From contig CAYPGQ010000008.1 in the NCBI GenBank assembly GCA_964410125.1, positions 26,823 through 90,822 of the forward strand: a DNA stretch of 64,000 bases, in the 5' to 3' direction. The position numbers and the translations under genes were made by a program. Positions 35,050 to 43,635 of the stretch are shown here, one piece after another. This DNA is from G020348385 sp964410125 (GTDB lineage: Bacteria; Acidobacteriota; Aminicenantia; Aminicenantales; Aminicenantaceae). The first letter of the stretch is position 1; each line of letters begins with the position of its first letter. The notes under the pieces are model-generated. The model worked only from the letters and a program-made list of their open reading frames with translations, was not told the origin of the DNA and did not search any database.

Positions 35050-37443
35050 ATCGATCGGATTCTTCAGGGCTGCCTTGACTGTCTGGATACTTACAGTCAC
35101 TAATGCAATGAACAAAGCCAACACGGCAGCCAGTACGAACATCCACCAGGATAAACCGATGCGGTAGGCAAAATTTTGCAGCCACCTGTTCATGACGTAC
35201 CATGCAATGGGCCACGCGATAAGGTTTGCAATCAAAACCCATTTGACGAAACTTGTGTTCAGAATTTTGACAATTCCCGGAACCGAGGCACCCAGAACTT
35301 TCCGGATGCCTATCTCTTTGGTTTTTCGGTCGGCAATAAATGATGCCAGGCCGAACAAACCCAAACAGGCAATGAAAATGGCCAGGAAAGAAAATATGGA
35401 AAATAATTTTCTGGTCTGATTCTCGTTCATGTATAAGCGATCAAAGTCGTCATCCAGGAATGAATATTCATAGGGTTTATTAGAAGTGAAATTCTTCCAT
35501 GCTTTTTCAATGTATCCCATCGTTCCAGAAATATTCTCGGTATCGAGACGCACGGATATGTAACTCTCAGTATATGTGTAGTAGCCGCCGGAGAGAAACA
35601 AAGCTTGGGGCCTGATCTCCTGATGGAGTGATTCATAGTGATAATCTTTGATTACTCCGATAATGGTAAAATTGCCCCTGTTTTCGGCCCAATTATTGAT
35701 TTTCTTGCCTATCGGATCATCCCATCCCAGCAGTTCAGCAGCTTTTTCGTTGATTATAGCTGCGTGCGAATCAGAAACGAAATCCCTCGAGAAAAACCTT
35801 CCCTTTGCCATTTCCAGTTTTAAGGTATCACAAAAATCATGATCGCAAATGCAAAGGTTTAAAGTGAAATTTTCATCAATGCCTTCAGCCCCGAATCCAA
35901 TATTGCTGAAACTTCTGCCCGGCAAAGTGTTGGAACCAGATACGTTTACAATACGGCTTTGTTTACGCAAATCCTCTTTGAAAGGAACAACGTTATTGCC
36001 CAGAGCTCCGGGATTTTGGATTACCAGGACCTGTTCTTTATCGAATCCCAATTTATTATTCTGAAAAAATTTCAGTTGTTGATGGACAGCCAGCGTACCG
36101 ATTATTAAAAATATGGAAATCGTGAACTGGAATATGACAAGAATATTTCTCATCCATGAGGCGCTTTTGCCAATTGTTTTATTCCCTTTGAGCGCTCTGA
36201 TGGGCTTGAAAGAAGACAGAAAAAAAGCCGGGTATGAGCCTGAGATTATCCCTACCATCAGTCCAAGTCCCAGCAATAAGGGTATTACGATATAATTACC
36301 GAAAAAAGGGAGTTCGAGCTGTCTGCCGATCAGGTTTTGGTACAGTGGCAAAAGGAGAATGACTATCCCGATTCCTATGGTTAGTGCGACGAAACTCAAT
36401 ACAACGGATTCGCTCAAGAATTGGATGATCAGCCTGCTTCTTCCTGAACCGACAACTTTTCTCATGCCCACTTCTTTGGCCCTCAATGATGACTTTGCTG
36501 TGGAAAGATTCATGAAATTGATACAAGCAATGAGCAATATAATTATGCTAATCACAGAAAATATAAACACGTAAGTTTTATTCCCATTGGCTTCGAATTC
36601 ACCATTCAAGTCTGATGTCAGATGTATTTGGGTCATGGGCTGTATAAAATATTCCCAGAAATTGCCTTTGGCTACCCATGCATCGAATCGTTCACCTCCC
36701 ATGTGTCTTCTTGTGAATTCCTTCAACTGTTCGTTAAACCATTCTTTGGATGTCCCTTCTTTCAAAACAACATATGTAATGAAACTATTCGATGTCCAAC
36801 CGGGATCATTGATATACGTAGGAAAAGTGGTGGAAGATGCCAGAAGATCATAATGGAAGTGAGAGTTTTCAGGAACATTTTCGGATACGCCGCTGATTTC
36901 AAAGTCAATGCTGCCTGGGCCGAATGAAAAATCGGCTCTAAGGATTTTGCCGATAGCATCTGTACTCCCGAAATATCTAATGGCCGTATCCTTAGAAATA
37001 ACTATTTTGTTTGGATCGGATAAAGCTGTTTTTGGATTGCCTTGGATAAGAGGGAATGTAAAAATATCGAAGAATGTTGAATCGACGGCAAATAATCGTG
37101 ATTCAAAAAAAGTTTTTTCCCCTAAAACAACAGGAGTATTTCTCAATTTTAAGAACTTGATGCCTGTTTCGATTTCAGGAAAATCCTCGAGAAGTTTCTT
37201 GAACGTAGCAGAAGAAGAATAGGTCTGTTTTATTTTGGTGTCACCGACAGAAGCCCGGACAGCTAATCTGTAAATCCTGTCCGCTTTTTCATGAAACTTG
37301 TCATAGCTCAATTCATGCGCCACAAAAATCCAGATGAGTACACTGCAGGCTATCCCAATAGCCAAACCAACAATATTGATGGCAGAAAACCCCTTATGTT
37401 TGATGATGTTTCTGATGGCAACCTTTAAATAGTTTTTTAACAT
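35032..37443 (-). CDS. FtsX/MacB-type permease without prefix domain
   Basis: An 803-residue permease starting directly at MLKNYLKVAIRNIIKHKG; an in-frame TGA three codons upstream of the ATG excludes a prefix. TM1, two periplasmic domains and eight TM helices in total are evident, with FtsX motifs KEVGMRKVVGSG and KEIGIRKVLGAS and C-terminal NPIDSLRYE. AGGAG lies 12 nt before ATG, a long spacing, so initiation may be weak. No PadR gene is adjacent; a LytTR two-component system lies upstream on the same strand, 400 nt away, separated by a propeller remnant, and might regulate it. Confidence 0.9.
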   Translation of the reverse strand: MLKNYLKVAIRNIIKHKGFSAINIVGLAIGIACSVLIWIFVAHELSYDKFHEKADRIYRLAVRASVGDTKIKQTYSSSATFKKLLEDFPEIETGIKFLKLRNTPVVLGEKTFFESRLFAVDSTFFDIFTFPLIQGNPKTALSDPNKIVISKDTAIRYFGSTDAIGKILRADFSFGPGSIDFEISGVSENVPENSHFHYDLLASSTTFPTYINDPGWTSNSFITYVVLKEGTSKEWFNEQLKEFTRRHMGGERFDAWVAKGNFWEYFIQPMTQIHLTSDLNGEFEANGNKTYVFIFSVISIIILLIACINFMNLSTAKSSLRAKEVGMRKVVGSGRSRLIIQFLSESVVLSFVALTIGIGIVILLLPLYQNLIGRQLELPFFGNYIVIPLLLGLGLMVGIISGSYPAFFLSSFKPIRALKGNKTIGKSASWMRNILVIFQFTISIFLIIGTLAVHQQLKFFQNNKLGFDKEQVLVIQNPGALGNNVVPFKEDLRKQSRIVNVSGSNTLPGRSFSNIGFGAEGIDENFTLNLCICDHDFCDTLKLEMAKGRFFSRDFVSDSHAAIINEKAAELLGWDDPIGKKINNWAENRGNFTIIGVIKDYHYESLHQEIRPQALFLSGGYYTYTESYISVRLDTENISGTMGYIEKAWKNFTSNKPYEYSFLDDDFDRLYMNENQTRKLFSIFSFLAIFIACLGLFGLASFIADRKTKEIGIRKVLGASVPGIVKILNTSFVKWVLIANLIAWPIAWYVMNRWLQNFAYRIGLSWWMFVLAAVLALFIALVTVSIQTVKAALKNPIDSLRYE

Positions 37444-37520
37444 GGCAATTCACTGCTCCTATCACAGGCTATCCAATTCATAATTAAAGACGGAGAAAAC
37501 GCTTGAAAGGTTTAAAAAAC

Positions 37521-37799
37521 TCAGTTTTTCTTGAGATTCCAAGTGATTTTGTATCTTTTGAGATACTGATAGCCTTCTTCGTCGTCCTCAATGACATACA
37601 TTTTATTCTTAATGACACGGGGGCTTGTTTTAAGCGGAATCTTCAGTATGTATTTGCCTTCGGAATCAAATATGTCCCAGAAATATTTTTCTTTATCTTC
37701 TGTCCTTTCATTTGTAAGAACATAGACTCTCCCCTCATCATCTGCTCTCAGAGTTTGGAAAGGAGGGAAGTGCTTAGGAGCGGTCGTATCGTTTCTCAT
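37521..37799 (-). pseudogene. Truncated C-terminal remnant of a 6-bladed beta-propeller protein
   Basis: A 92-residue open frame whose sequence (FQTLRADDEGRVYVLTNER, DIFDSEGKYILKIPLK, KNKMYVIEDDEEGYQYLKRY) matches the last blade and tail of exported 6-bladed beta-propeller proteins. The preceding five blades and signal peptide are missing. An acceptable SD (AGGGAGA, ~6 nt before ATG 37799) means a peptide could be made, but a single blade would not fold into a propeller. It is most likely a decayed gene; a small repurposed cytosolic protein is less likely. Confidence 0.6.
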
Positions 37800-37842
37800 T
37801 TCTATCTCCCTTATTTTAGCCGATTGAACTTTATTTTATGTA

Positions 37843-38565
37843 TCAATTTCCAGAGTAGTGAATGCGTTTTAAAAAATCATCTCGGTAACTTTCACCTATG
37901 GGGATCTTTATTCCCCGGATCACGACCATTTGTTTCTCTATGGTGTCGATCTTATCGATCGCGACTACATAAGACCGGTGAATACGGATAAAATTATCAG
38001 GGGGGAGGGTGCTTATCAGATCGTTCATATTCATCCTCGACAACAACTCTCCTCTAGGAGTAAAAAAAACGACGTAATGACCCTTCTTTTCTACGTACAG
38101 CACCTCTCCGGTATCTACCTGATGGATGCGAGGACCACTTTTTAAAAAAAGTTTGTAGGATGTTCCACTTTTTTTGTTTGTATCGATCTGATCCGGCTTA
38201 TACAGTTCTGAATGGGCTTTCTGCGCTTTATCCACCGCTTTGCAGAAACGCTCATAAGCGATCGGCTTTAGCAGGTAATCTATCGCATCCTTCTCATAGC
38301 TATCTACGGCGTACTCCGAATAGGCCGTGCAGAAAATTACTTGAATGTCTTTGTTCCGGATTAATTCGGATAGCTGCATTCCATCCAGATTGGGCATATC
38401 GATGTCCAGGAAGACAATATCTACCTCATTGCTGGCCAAGAAGGTTAAAGCTTCGATAGAATCACGAAAAGACCGAACCAGCTCGAGTTCTGCACTTTTG
38501 TTGACATAACGGGTGAGGATCTCTATGGCCCCGCTTTCATCGTCCACTATGATACAATGCAGCAT
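37843..38565 (-). CDS. LytTR-family response regulator
   Basis: A 240-residue regulator. The receiver domain (1-~115) has acidic pocket D8/D9, phospho-acceptor D54 (VFLDIDMP) and the conserved Lys in YLLKPIAYE. The LytTR DNA-binding domain covers ~140-240 (KSGPRIHQVDTGEVLYVEKK, FIRIHRSYVVAIDKI). It pairs with the histidine kinase gene immediately upstream; its SD GAGGAG lies at the kinase stop, 3 nt between genes, so translation is coupled. Targets are unknown; direct repeats with LytTR-like spacing lie at 39726-39797. Confidence 0.95.
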   Translation of the reverse strand: MLHCIIVDDESGAIEILTRYVNKSAELELVRSFRDSIEALTFLASNEVDIVFLDIDMPNLDGMQLSELIRNKDIQVIFCTAYSEYAVDSYEKDAIDYLLKPIAYERFCKAVDKAQKAHSELYKPDQIDTNKKSGTSYKLFLKSGPRIHQVDTGEVLYVEKKGHYVVFFTPRGELLSRMNMNDLISTLPPDNFIRIHRSYVVAIDKIDTIEKQMVVIRGIKIPIGESYRDDFLKRIHYSGN

Positions 38566-38568
38566 TTT

Positions 38569-39642
38569 TTACTCCTCTAATCTAATGGTCAATTGAACTT
38601 TGAACTCTCTCTCCGAATCCGAAATGTCAAGCTGATGTCGATCGGGATAAAGCATCTGTAGACGTTTTTTCACATTGTCCAATCCAACTCCCGGATGCTT
38701 TTTCCATGATTCTTCTTTTTTGAGTATGGGATTTTCGATACAAAAGCACAGCTCCCCGTCGCTTAAAAGAAAGCTCAAATGGATGTAGCCATCGCCCTTG
38801 CTGCCCACCCCGTGCTTAAATGCATTCTCGACGAAAGGAACGAGGAGCAAGGGAGCGATTTTATAATTGTGGAAATTTCCTTCCTTTTGCAAGTGGATGT
38901 CCACTTTGTCATTTTTATCAAATTTCAGTCGGGCCACTTCAAGATAGTTGTCGATATGGTCCAATTCACGGGTCAGGCTGATTTTAGCGATATTACTATC
39001 ATAAATCATGTACCTCATCAGCCCAGACAACTTTATTATCGCCTGGCCTGCTTCATCGTCCTGGTTTCGCTGGGTGACGGCGTAGATGTTATTCAAGGCA
39101 TTAAAGAAGAAATGGGGATTTATCTGGGAGCGGAGTAAGTCGATATCCGCCCTCATTTTTTCTTGAAGCATTTTGCTTTCGTGGCGATATTTCCGGATCC
39201 AATCCCGGCTGAGTCCATACAGGATTCCCAATGTGTAAATAACCAGGTTGACCGGAAGAATCGGGAAATCATAGGATTTTCTACGGTAAAACGCCATCAT
39301 TTTATCGGAGATTTCATCAGGTCCGGTCGGGAGATTGAATAGACGCAAGATGATCTGATCGATCTGAAATTCCAAGAACGAAAGAAGAACGATCAAAGTC
39401 AGAGAGATCACGATAAATGGAAAAATCCGGCGTTTTTCCAAAAATTTTGGGATGAGAAAAAATACGACCGATAGGAACAATATCAAGGATGTGCATACAT
39501 CGACGAAGCGTGAAGCATAGATACTCCCGTCAATCGTGTTGAATTCATTGATGAAAACCGGGAGGGTGGGATGATAAAGAATGCCGTAATAGGCTGTAAA
39601 AAAGACAAGCACAATGATCAGCTTTTCCAGCTTGGATGTCAC
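38569..39642 (-). CDS. LytS-type sensor histidine kinase
   Basis: A 357-residue membrane kinase with four or five TM segments in residues ~5-160 (LIIVLVFFTAYYG, LILFLSVVFFLIP, FIVISLTLIVLLSF, LVIYTLGILYG), a short coiled linker, the His-kinase motif NPHFFFNALN with the phospho-His, and a GHKL ATPase domain (PFVENAFKHGVG, GVGLDNVKKRL). The start is set at GTG 39642 because GAGAGG lies 6 nt upstream; a GTG at 39678 gives 12 more residues. The membrane domain is the likely sensor; no extracellular sensor domain is visible. It is divergent from the helical-repeat protein gene. Confidence 0.93.
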   Translation of the reverse strand: MTSKLEKLIIVLVFFTAYYGILYHPTLPVFINEFNTIDGSIYASRFVDVCTSLILFLSVVFFLIPKFLEKRRIFPFIVISLTLIVLLSFLEFQIDQIILRLFNLPTGPDEISDKMMAFYRRKSYDFPILPVNLVIYTLGILYGLSRDWIRKYRHESKMLQEKMRADIDLLRSQINPHFFFNALNNIYAVTQRNQDDEAGQAIIKLSGLMRYMIYDSNIAKISLTRELDHIDNYLEVARLKFDKNDKVDIHLQKEGNFHNYKIAPLLLVPFVENAFKHGVGSKGDGYIHLSFLLSDGELCFCIENPILKKEESWKKHPGVGLDNVKKRLQMLYPDRHQLDISDSEREFKVQLTIRLEE

Positions 39643-39725
39643 TCTTGACCTCTCGTCTTGATATTTCTCAGTATACACTAAATTATTCGCTGAATCTTGC
39701 TATTGGCCCGGAATACCCGGTTTTA

Positions 39726-39797
39726 TGTCATAAACGTGTCCTATCCAGACATGAACAAGGTTTATTGTCGTAAAAGTCATTTATTTTGTCCGTAAAA
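39726..39797. promoter_or_regulatory. Three direct TGTC-(N)-TAAA repeats, possible LytTR sites
   Basis: TGTCATAAAC (39726), TGTCGTAAAA (39766) and TGTCCGTAAAA (39787) are direct repeats spaced 40 and 21 nt, i.e. four and two helical turns. LytTR proteins bind paired direct repeats about two turns apart. They lie in the 273-bp gap between the kinase gene and the divergent repeat-protein gene, which otherwise holds nothing recognisable. The match to the known LytTR consensus is poor. Confidence 0.35.
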
Positions 39798-39915
39798 TCG
39801 GATTTAATGCCATGGATTCCGGTTCTTGTGCCATCAGGCTTTTCAATCGTCGGAATTAGCTTATTATTTATTGTGGAGTAGGAAAAAACCCATGAATCCA
39901 ATCAAGGAGAAGAAA

Positions 39916-41058
39916 ATGAAAAAGATATTCAAGCTTAGTTTATGTGCGGCACTGATATTCGGATTGTTGATTTCATCCGTTGTAGCTTTTCAAGATAGGG
40001 AAGTATCAGGATTAAATCAGGAAGACCAAAAGACAACAATCAAGGAACTGACGATCAGGAACTCAGGATTTCGATCCAGGTCGACCATCGTCATTCGGTA
40101 TCGGGATGAAGACAAAAAGATCGTCGCAGTCATTGAAAATGGCAAAAAGCTTCCTCCTTCGGAATTTTCGCGTTATGAATCCGTCATCCGAGAAGTTCTG
40201 GAACTACCGCAGATCGATCGGCTTCTTCCGGAAATCGACAGAGCCAATCGAAGGGCAGAGTCTCCGCGCATCTCCGAGGAATCCAAGCTCCGTGAGAGGC
40301 TGGCCTTAAGGAGAAGGATGGATGGACTTGAGTCGGATGTGGCTCGGCGTTATCGAGATTTTAATGAACTTCAACTCATGAGCACATTGAATAGCCTGAC
40401 TGCAAAAATAAGTGAGTCGAGCGATTTGTCACAAGAGGAAAAGATCCAACAGCTCAAGGACGTTTTGGAAAAAATACATGCGATGGAATTGGCAAAAAAA
40501 GAAGAAAGTCGGCGAAGGAGGATCGTGGGATTCGAGGCGGCCAATGTTGAAAAAAAGCTGATAGAGGAAATCAATAAATCATCTGCAATATCCAATGAAG
40601 AAAAGATCAAAGAGCTACAGAATCTCCTTCAGCAGGCGCGGGAAATGGCACTTCTGAGAGAGGAAGGACGGCCAAGAAATCTAATCGAATTCGAGACCGC
40701 CAATGCCATGAGAAAAATGCTTCAAGAGATCGCCAAAAACAAGGACTTATCCGAACAACAGAGAGAGAAAGAATTCAACCGGGTGCTGCAAGAAGCCAAA
40801 AAAATGAAATTGGAGAACATGGGGCGTACTATAGGCATCGAAAAATTCAAATTCGAGCTGCACAAACTTTTGAAGAAGGAAGGACTTTTGCCTGAGGGAA
40901 AAGCCGAGTTTATTTTAAGATCAAAAAAGTGTCTGATCGATGGAAAAAAACTTCCCGACGAAATTCATCAAAAAATATTGCAGCTTAGCGAGGAAATTAT
41001 CGGGAAAACGTTTGACAGGGATACGAAAATCATCCTGCAACTGAACGGGGACCGCTGA
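39916..41058 (+). CDS. Exported helical-repeat protein of unknown function
   Basis: A 380-residue protein starting at ATG 39916 (AAGGAG, 6 nt upstream); the open frame from 39826 is rejected. A signal peptide covers residues 1-24. The middle is charged and helical with three ~42-residue units: 149-192, 206-247 and 259-299, each F-(N/E)-x...-L..(I/E)-x...-L/I-S-x-E-E-K/R...L-L-Q-(E/Q)-A-(R/K)-(E/K)-M. Flanking them are two similar short segments, ENGKKLPPSEF (~75-85) and IDGKKLPDEIH (~341-351). No family is recognised. The unit resembles alpha-helical solenoid or coiled-coil repeats. Its divergent neighbour is the LytS/LytTR system, so it may be that system's target. Confidence 0.75.
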   Translation: MKKIFKLSLCAALIFGLLISSVVAFQDREVSGLNQEDQKTTIKELTIRNSGFRSRSTIVIRYRDEDKKIVAVIENGKKLPPSEFSRYESVIREVLELPQIDRLLPEIDRANRRAESPRISEESKLRERLALRRRMDGLESDVARRYRDFNELQLMSTLNSLTAKISESSDLSQEEKIQQLKDVLEKIHAMELAKKEESRRRRIVGFEAANVEKKLIEEINKSSAISNEEKIKELQNLLQQAREMALLREEGRPRNLIEFETANAMRKMLQEIAKNKDLSEQQREKEFNRVLQEAKKMKLENMGRTIGIEKFKFELHKLLKKEGLLPEGKAEFILRSKKCLIDGKKLPDEIHQKILQLSEEIIGKTFDRDTKIILQLNGDR

Positions 41059-41097
41059 TAGATAGTATGAATTGAGGATTTCTGGGATGTTCTGCCG

Positions 41098-41127
41098 TTG
41101 ACCTGATTCATAAGTTCGTGGTACTCT
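41098..41127 (+). promoter_or_regulatory. Promoter, TTGACC-N18-TACTCT
   Basis: TTGACC (41098-41103) and TACTCT (41122-41127) with an 18-nt spacer, 92 nt before the GyrI-like gene. The same unusual pair occurs before the next gene. Confidence 0.4.
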
Positions 41128-41219
41128 TATTTTTAGATGTCAATAGCTTCCCACCCAAGTTTTTTAGGACCAACTCATCAGGAATCTAGGAATGTACCAA
41201 ATAATAAGGAGTCATAAAA

Positions 41220-41792
41220 ATGTGTAAAAAATCACCAATATACCTCATATTAGTCCTATTTACTGCCTCTCTTGTTTGGACACAGTATCAGGATCTCAGC
41301 CAATATGATAAACTCAAAAACCCACAAATCCGAAAGATACCGGATAAGCAGAAAATGCTTGTCGTTGAAAAGAAAGGAGATCCGAATGTCACCGCAGGAA
41401 TGGCTTTTTCGACACTGTATAGCGCTTTTTTTAAATTACCGGGTGCCAAGATGGCGCCTCCTCGCTTTCGCTTGTTGAATCCGCCTACTGATCCAAGGAA
41501 TGAATGGGTGGGCCTCTATGCTCTTCCTCTACCAGATTCTGTGGATTCACTGCCAGCCGGAGCAGAGGGTGTGAAGCTCGACTATTGGGAATACGGAGAT
41601 GTCGCCGAAATCCTTTATCTCGGCCCATATAGTGAGGAAACACCAACGATCGATAGGCTCGTCGTTTTCATAGCGGCTCAAGGTTATGAAATTTCTGGCC
41701 CTCATGAGGAAGAGTACCTCAGAGGACCCGAATCAGGCCCGGATTCTTCCAAATACATGACAATCATTCGCTATCAAGTCAGAAAAAAATAA
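41220..41792 (+). CDS. Exported GyrI-like small-molecule-binding domain protein
   Basis: A 190-residue protein with a signal peptide (residues 1-~21). Residues ~45-188 resemble the GyrI-like/BmrR effector-binding fold: the first repeat includes PRNEWVGLYALPLPDSV, the second LDYWEYGDVAEILYLGPYSE with the characteristic G.Y.e at a strand-helix junction, and a closing YMTIIRYQVRK strand. Cytosolic relatives bind drugs or inhibit gyrase; a secreted version would bind a ligand outside the cytoplasm, so gyrase inhibition is unlikely. An SD AAGGAG is ~9 nt upstream of ATG 41220. Confidence 0.72.
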   Translation: MCKKSPIYLILVLFTASLVWTQYQDLSQYDKLKNPQIRKIPDKQKMLVVEKKGDPNVTAGMAFSTLYSAFFKLPGAKMAPPRFRLLNPPTDPRNEWVGLYALPLPDSVDSLPAGAEGVKLDYWEYGDVAEILYLGPYSEETPTIDRLVVFIAAQGYEISGPHEEEYLRGPESGPDSSKYMTIIRYQVRKK

Positions 41793-41835
41793 TTAAAACG
41801 CTTAGAGCTTTTCGCAGCATCACATCTTTCACTCA

Positions 41836-41865
41836 TTGACCTTACCGATGAAATAGTGATACTCT
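41836..41865 (+). promoter_or_regulatory. Promoter, TTGACC-N18-TACTCT
   Basis: TTGACC (41836-41841) and TACTCT (41860-41865), 18-nt spacer, 22 nt before the M24 peptidase start; identical in both hexamers and spacing to that at 41098-41127. Confidence 0.45.
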
Positions 41866-41887
41866 CAGTTCAGAATGGAGGAAAAAC

Positions 41888-43168
41888 ATGGCGTTGAATA
41901 GACGAAATTTTCTTAAACTTTCTGCTGGAGCTGCAGGAGCAGCGCTGGCTTCAGTATCCTGTACTCCTCAAGAAGAAGCATCCTCTTTCGGACCATCAAG
42001 GAATCTCTTCAGCCATCTTCGTCCGATGACCGGTGATGTTGTTCCGATTTCCGATGAGGAACGTCTGGATCGAATAGAAAAGGCCAAACGTTTAATGAAG
42101 GAAAACGGGATACAAGCCATCTATTTGGAGGCTGGAACGAGCATGTTCTACTACACCGGAGTCCGGTGGGGGAACAGTGAGAGAATGTTTGGCCTCGTTA
42201 TCCCAGCCAGTGGGGATATAGCCTGGAGCTGCCCAGCTTTCGAAGAGGATAGAGCCCACGAACTGATCCGCTTCGGAGACGATATCCGCACATGGGAGGA
42301 AGATGAAAGCCCATATAAGAGGATTGCGGAAATACTCCAGGATAGGGGAGTCCGGGACGGTAAAGTCGGGATGGAAGAGAGAGTCCGTTTTTTTCTGTAC
42401 GACGGGATAAGACGAGAAGCTGCACATTTGCAATACGTCAGCGCCGACACTGTCACCATCGGATGCCGTGTGATCAAGTCACCGGCTGAAATCGCATTGA
42501 TGCAGAAGGCCAATAATATCACTATCGAGGCCTATAAGGCTTCGATTGCCCGTTTGGAAAAGGGCATAACTAAGGATGACTTCCGTGCCCTTTCCTCTGC
42601 AGCTCACAGCGCGTTAGGTGTTAGTGGAGGAATAGGAGCCCAGATCGCAGAGGCTTCGGCTAATCCTCATGGCAGCATCAAACACATAGAATTGAAAGAA
42701 GGAGATATCATTCTGATGGACGGTGGATGCGGTGTCGATGGTTACAGGTCAGATATCAGCCGGACCATCGTTTTTGGAGAGCCGAACCAGCGTCAACGGG
42801 AGATTTGGAACCTGGCTAAAAAAGCCCAGGAGGCTGTGTTTGCAACAGCAGGTGTGGGCGTTCCATGCGAAGATGTGGATGCGGCTGCCCGGCAGGTGTA
42901 CAGTGATTATGGTTTCCCAGGCGGTTACGAGCTTCCCGGATGCCCTCACAGGGCAGGCCATGGGATCGGACTCGACGGCCACGAATGGACCTACCTGGTC
43001 AAAGGGAACAAAACACCAATGAAACCGGGGATGTGCTTCACCAATGAGCCCATGCTCGTAGTTCCCGGCGAGTTCGGAGTGAGGTTGGAGGATGACTTCC
43101 ATATCACAGAGCATGGCCCCCAGTACTTCACGACTCCCAGTCCATCGATCGACGAACCTTTCGCTTAA
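41888..43168 (+). CDS. Exported M24 metallopeptidase (Xaa-Pro aminopeptidase type)
   Basis: A 426-residue pita-bread-fold enzyme with a Tat-type NRRNFLKLSAG signal and Cys25 that may be a lipidation site. All five metal ligands of M24 are present: D278 (MDGG), D289 (YRSDIS), H358 (GHGIGLDGH), E387 (TNEPM) and E401 (RLEDD). The N-terminal creatinase-like domain covers ~45-195. It would remove N-terminal residues before Pro from external peptides and complements the S9 and M14 enzymes. SD GGAGG is ~6 nt before ATG. Its stop overlaps the convergent metallopeptidase by 4 nt. Confidence 0.92.
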   Translation: MALNRRNFLKLSAGAAGAALASVSCTPQEEASSFGPSRNLFSHLRPMTGDVVPISDEERLDRIEKAKRLMKENGIQAIYLEAGTSMFYYTGVRWGNSERMFGLVIPASGDIAWSCPAFEEDRAHELIRFGDDIRTWEEDESPYKRIAEILQDRGVRDGKVGMEERVRFFLYDGIRREAAHLQYVSADTVTIGCRVIKSPAEIALMQKANNITIEAYKASIARLEKGITKDDFRALSSAAHSALGVSGGIGAQIAEASANPHGSIKHIELKEGDIILMDGGCGVDGYRSDISRTIVFGEPNQRQREIWNLAKKAQEAVFATAGVGVPCEDVDAAARQVYSDYGFPGGYELPGCPHRAGHGIGLDGHEWTYLVKGNKTPMKPGMCFTNEPMLVVPGEFGVRLEDDFHITEHGPQYFTTPSPSIDEPFA

Positions 43169-43566
43169 AGGATTTTTTTCGCATTTCGATACTGCTCTTG
43201 TATCGATGTGATGTTTTCCTCTGAGACGTGGTCGTGATGCCTGAAACCGCCTCCAAAATTTTTAGGGATATGCATCAACTCATGGATGATCGTTTTCTCT
43301 TGCTCTTTATCGTCGAGCTTGTCGAATCGCTCGGATAAAAACTCCAACACGTAAAAGGCTTTGATCCTCATCGCAATCTGCAGAACTTTGCTCATTCCGT
43401 GGCATCTGGCAACGACTCGTCTTGTCGAGGATCCATAACTTCTGACACACACCACCTTGTTCAGATCGATATGATCGAGGTTCAATGTTCGAACGATATC
43501 AGCGAAACGCTCTTGGATGTCATCTGCAATCTCATACCGTATGTTTTTCCTTTTTTTATTCGGCAT
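43165..43566 (-). CDS. Small putative metallopeptidase (phage-metallopeptidase-like domain)
   Basis: A 133-residue cytosolic protein with a clear zinc motif HELMHIP (HExxH variant with Leu-Met) followed by FGGGFRHHD, giving a third His/Asp ligand. This layout resembles the putative phage metallopeptidase domain and related archaeal proteins. ATG 43566 (GGAG 6 nt upstream) is preferred over ATG 43605. There is no signal peptide. Family members are uncharacterised; the substrate is unknown. It is cotranscribable with the upstream exported protein gene (69-nt gap). Confidence 0.72.
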   Translation of the reverse strand: MPNKKRKNIRYEIADDIQERFADIVRTLNLDHIDLNKVVCVRSYGSSTRRVVARCHGMSKVLQIAMRIKAFYVLEFLSERFDKLDDKEQEKTIIHELMHIPKNFGGGFRHHDHVSEENITSIQEQYRNAKKIL

Positions 43567-43635
43567 TCGATCTCCGCCTTTTCCATTTGCACCGTCTTGC
43601 TGCATACGCCCAATCTTAAAAACCTCAATTCCTCC

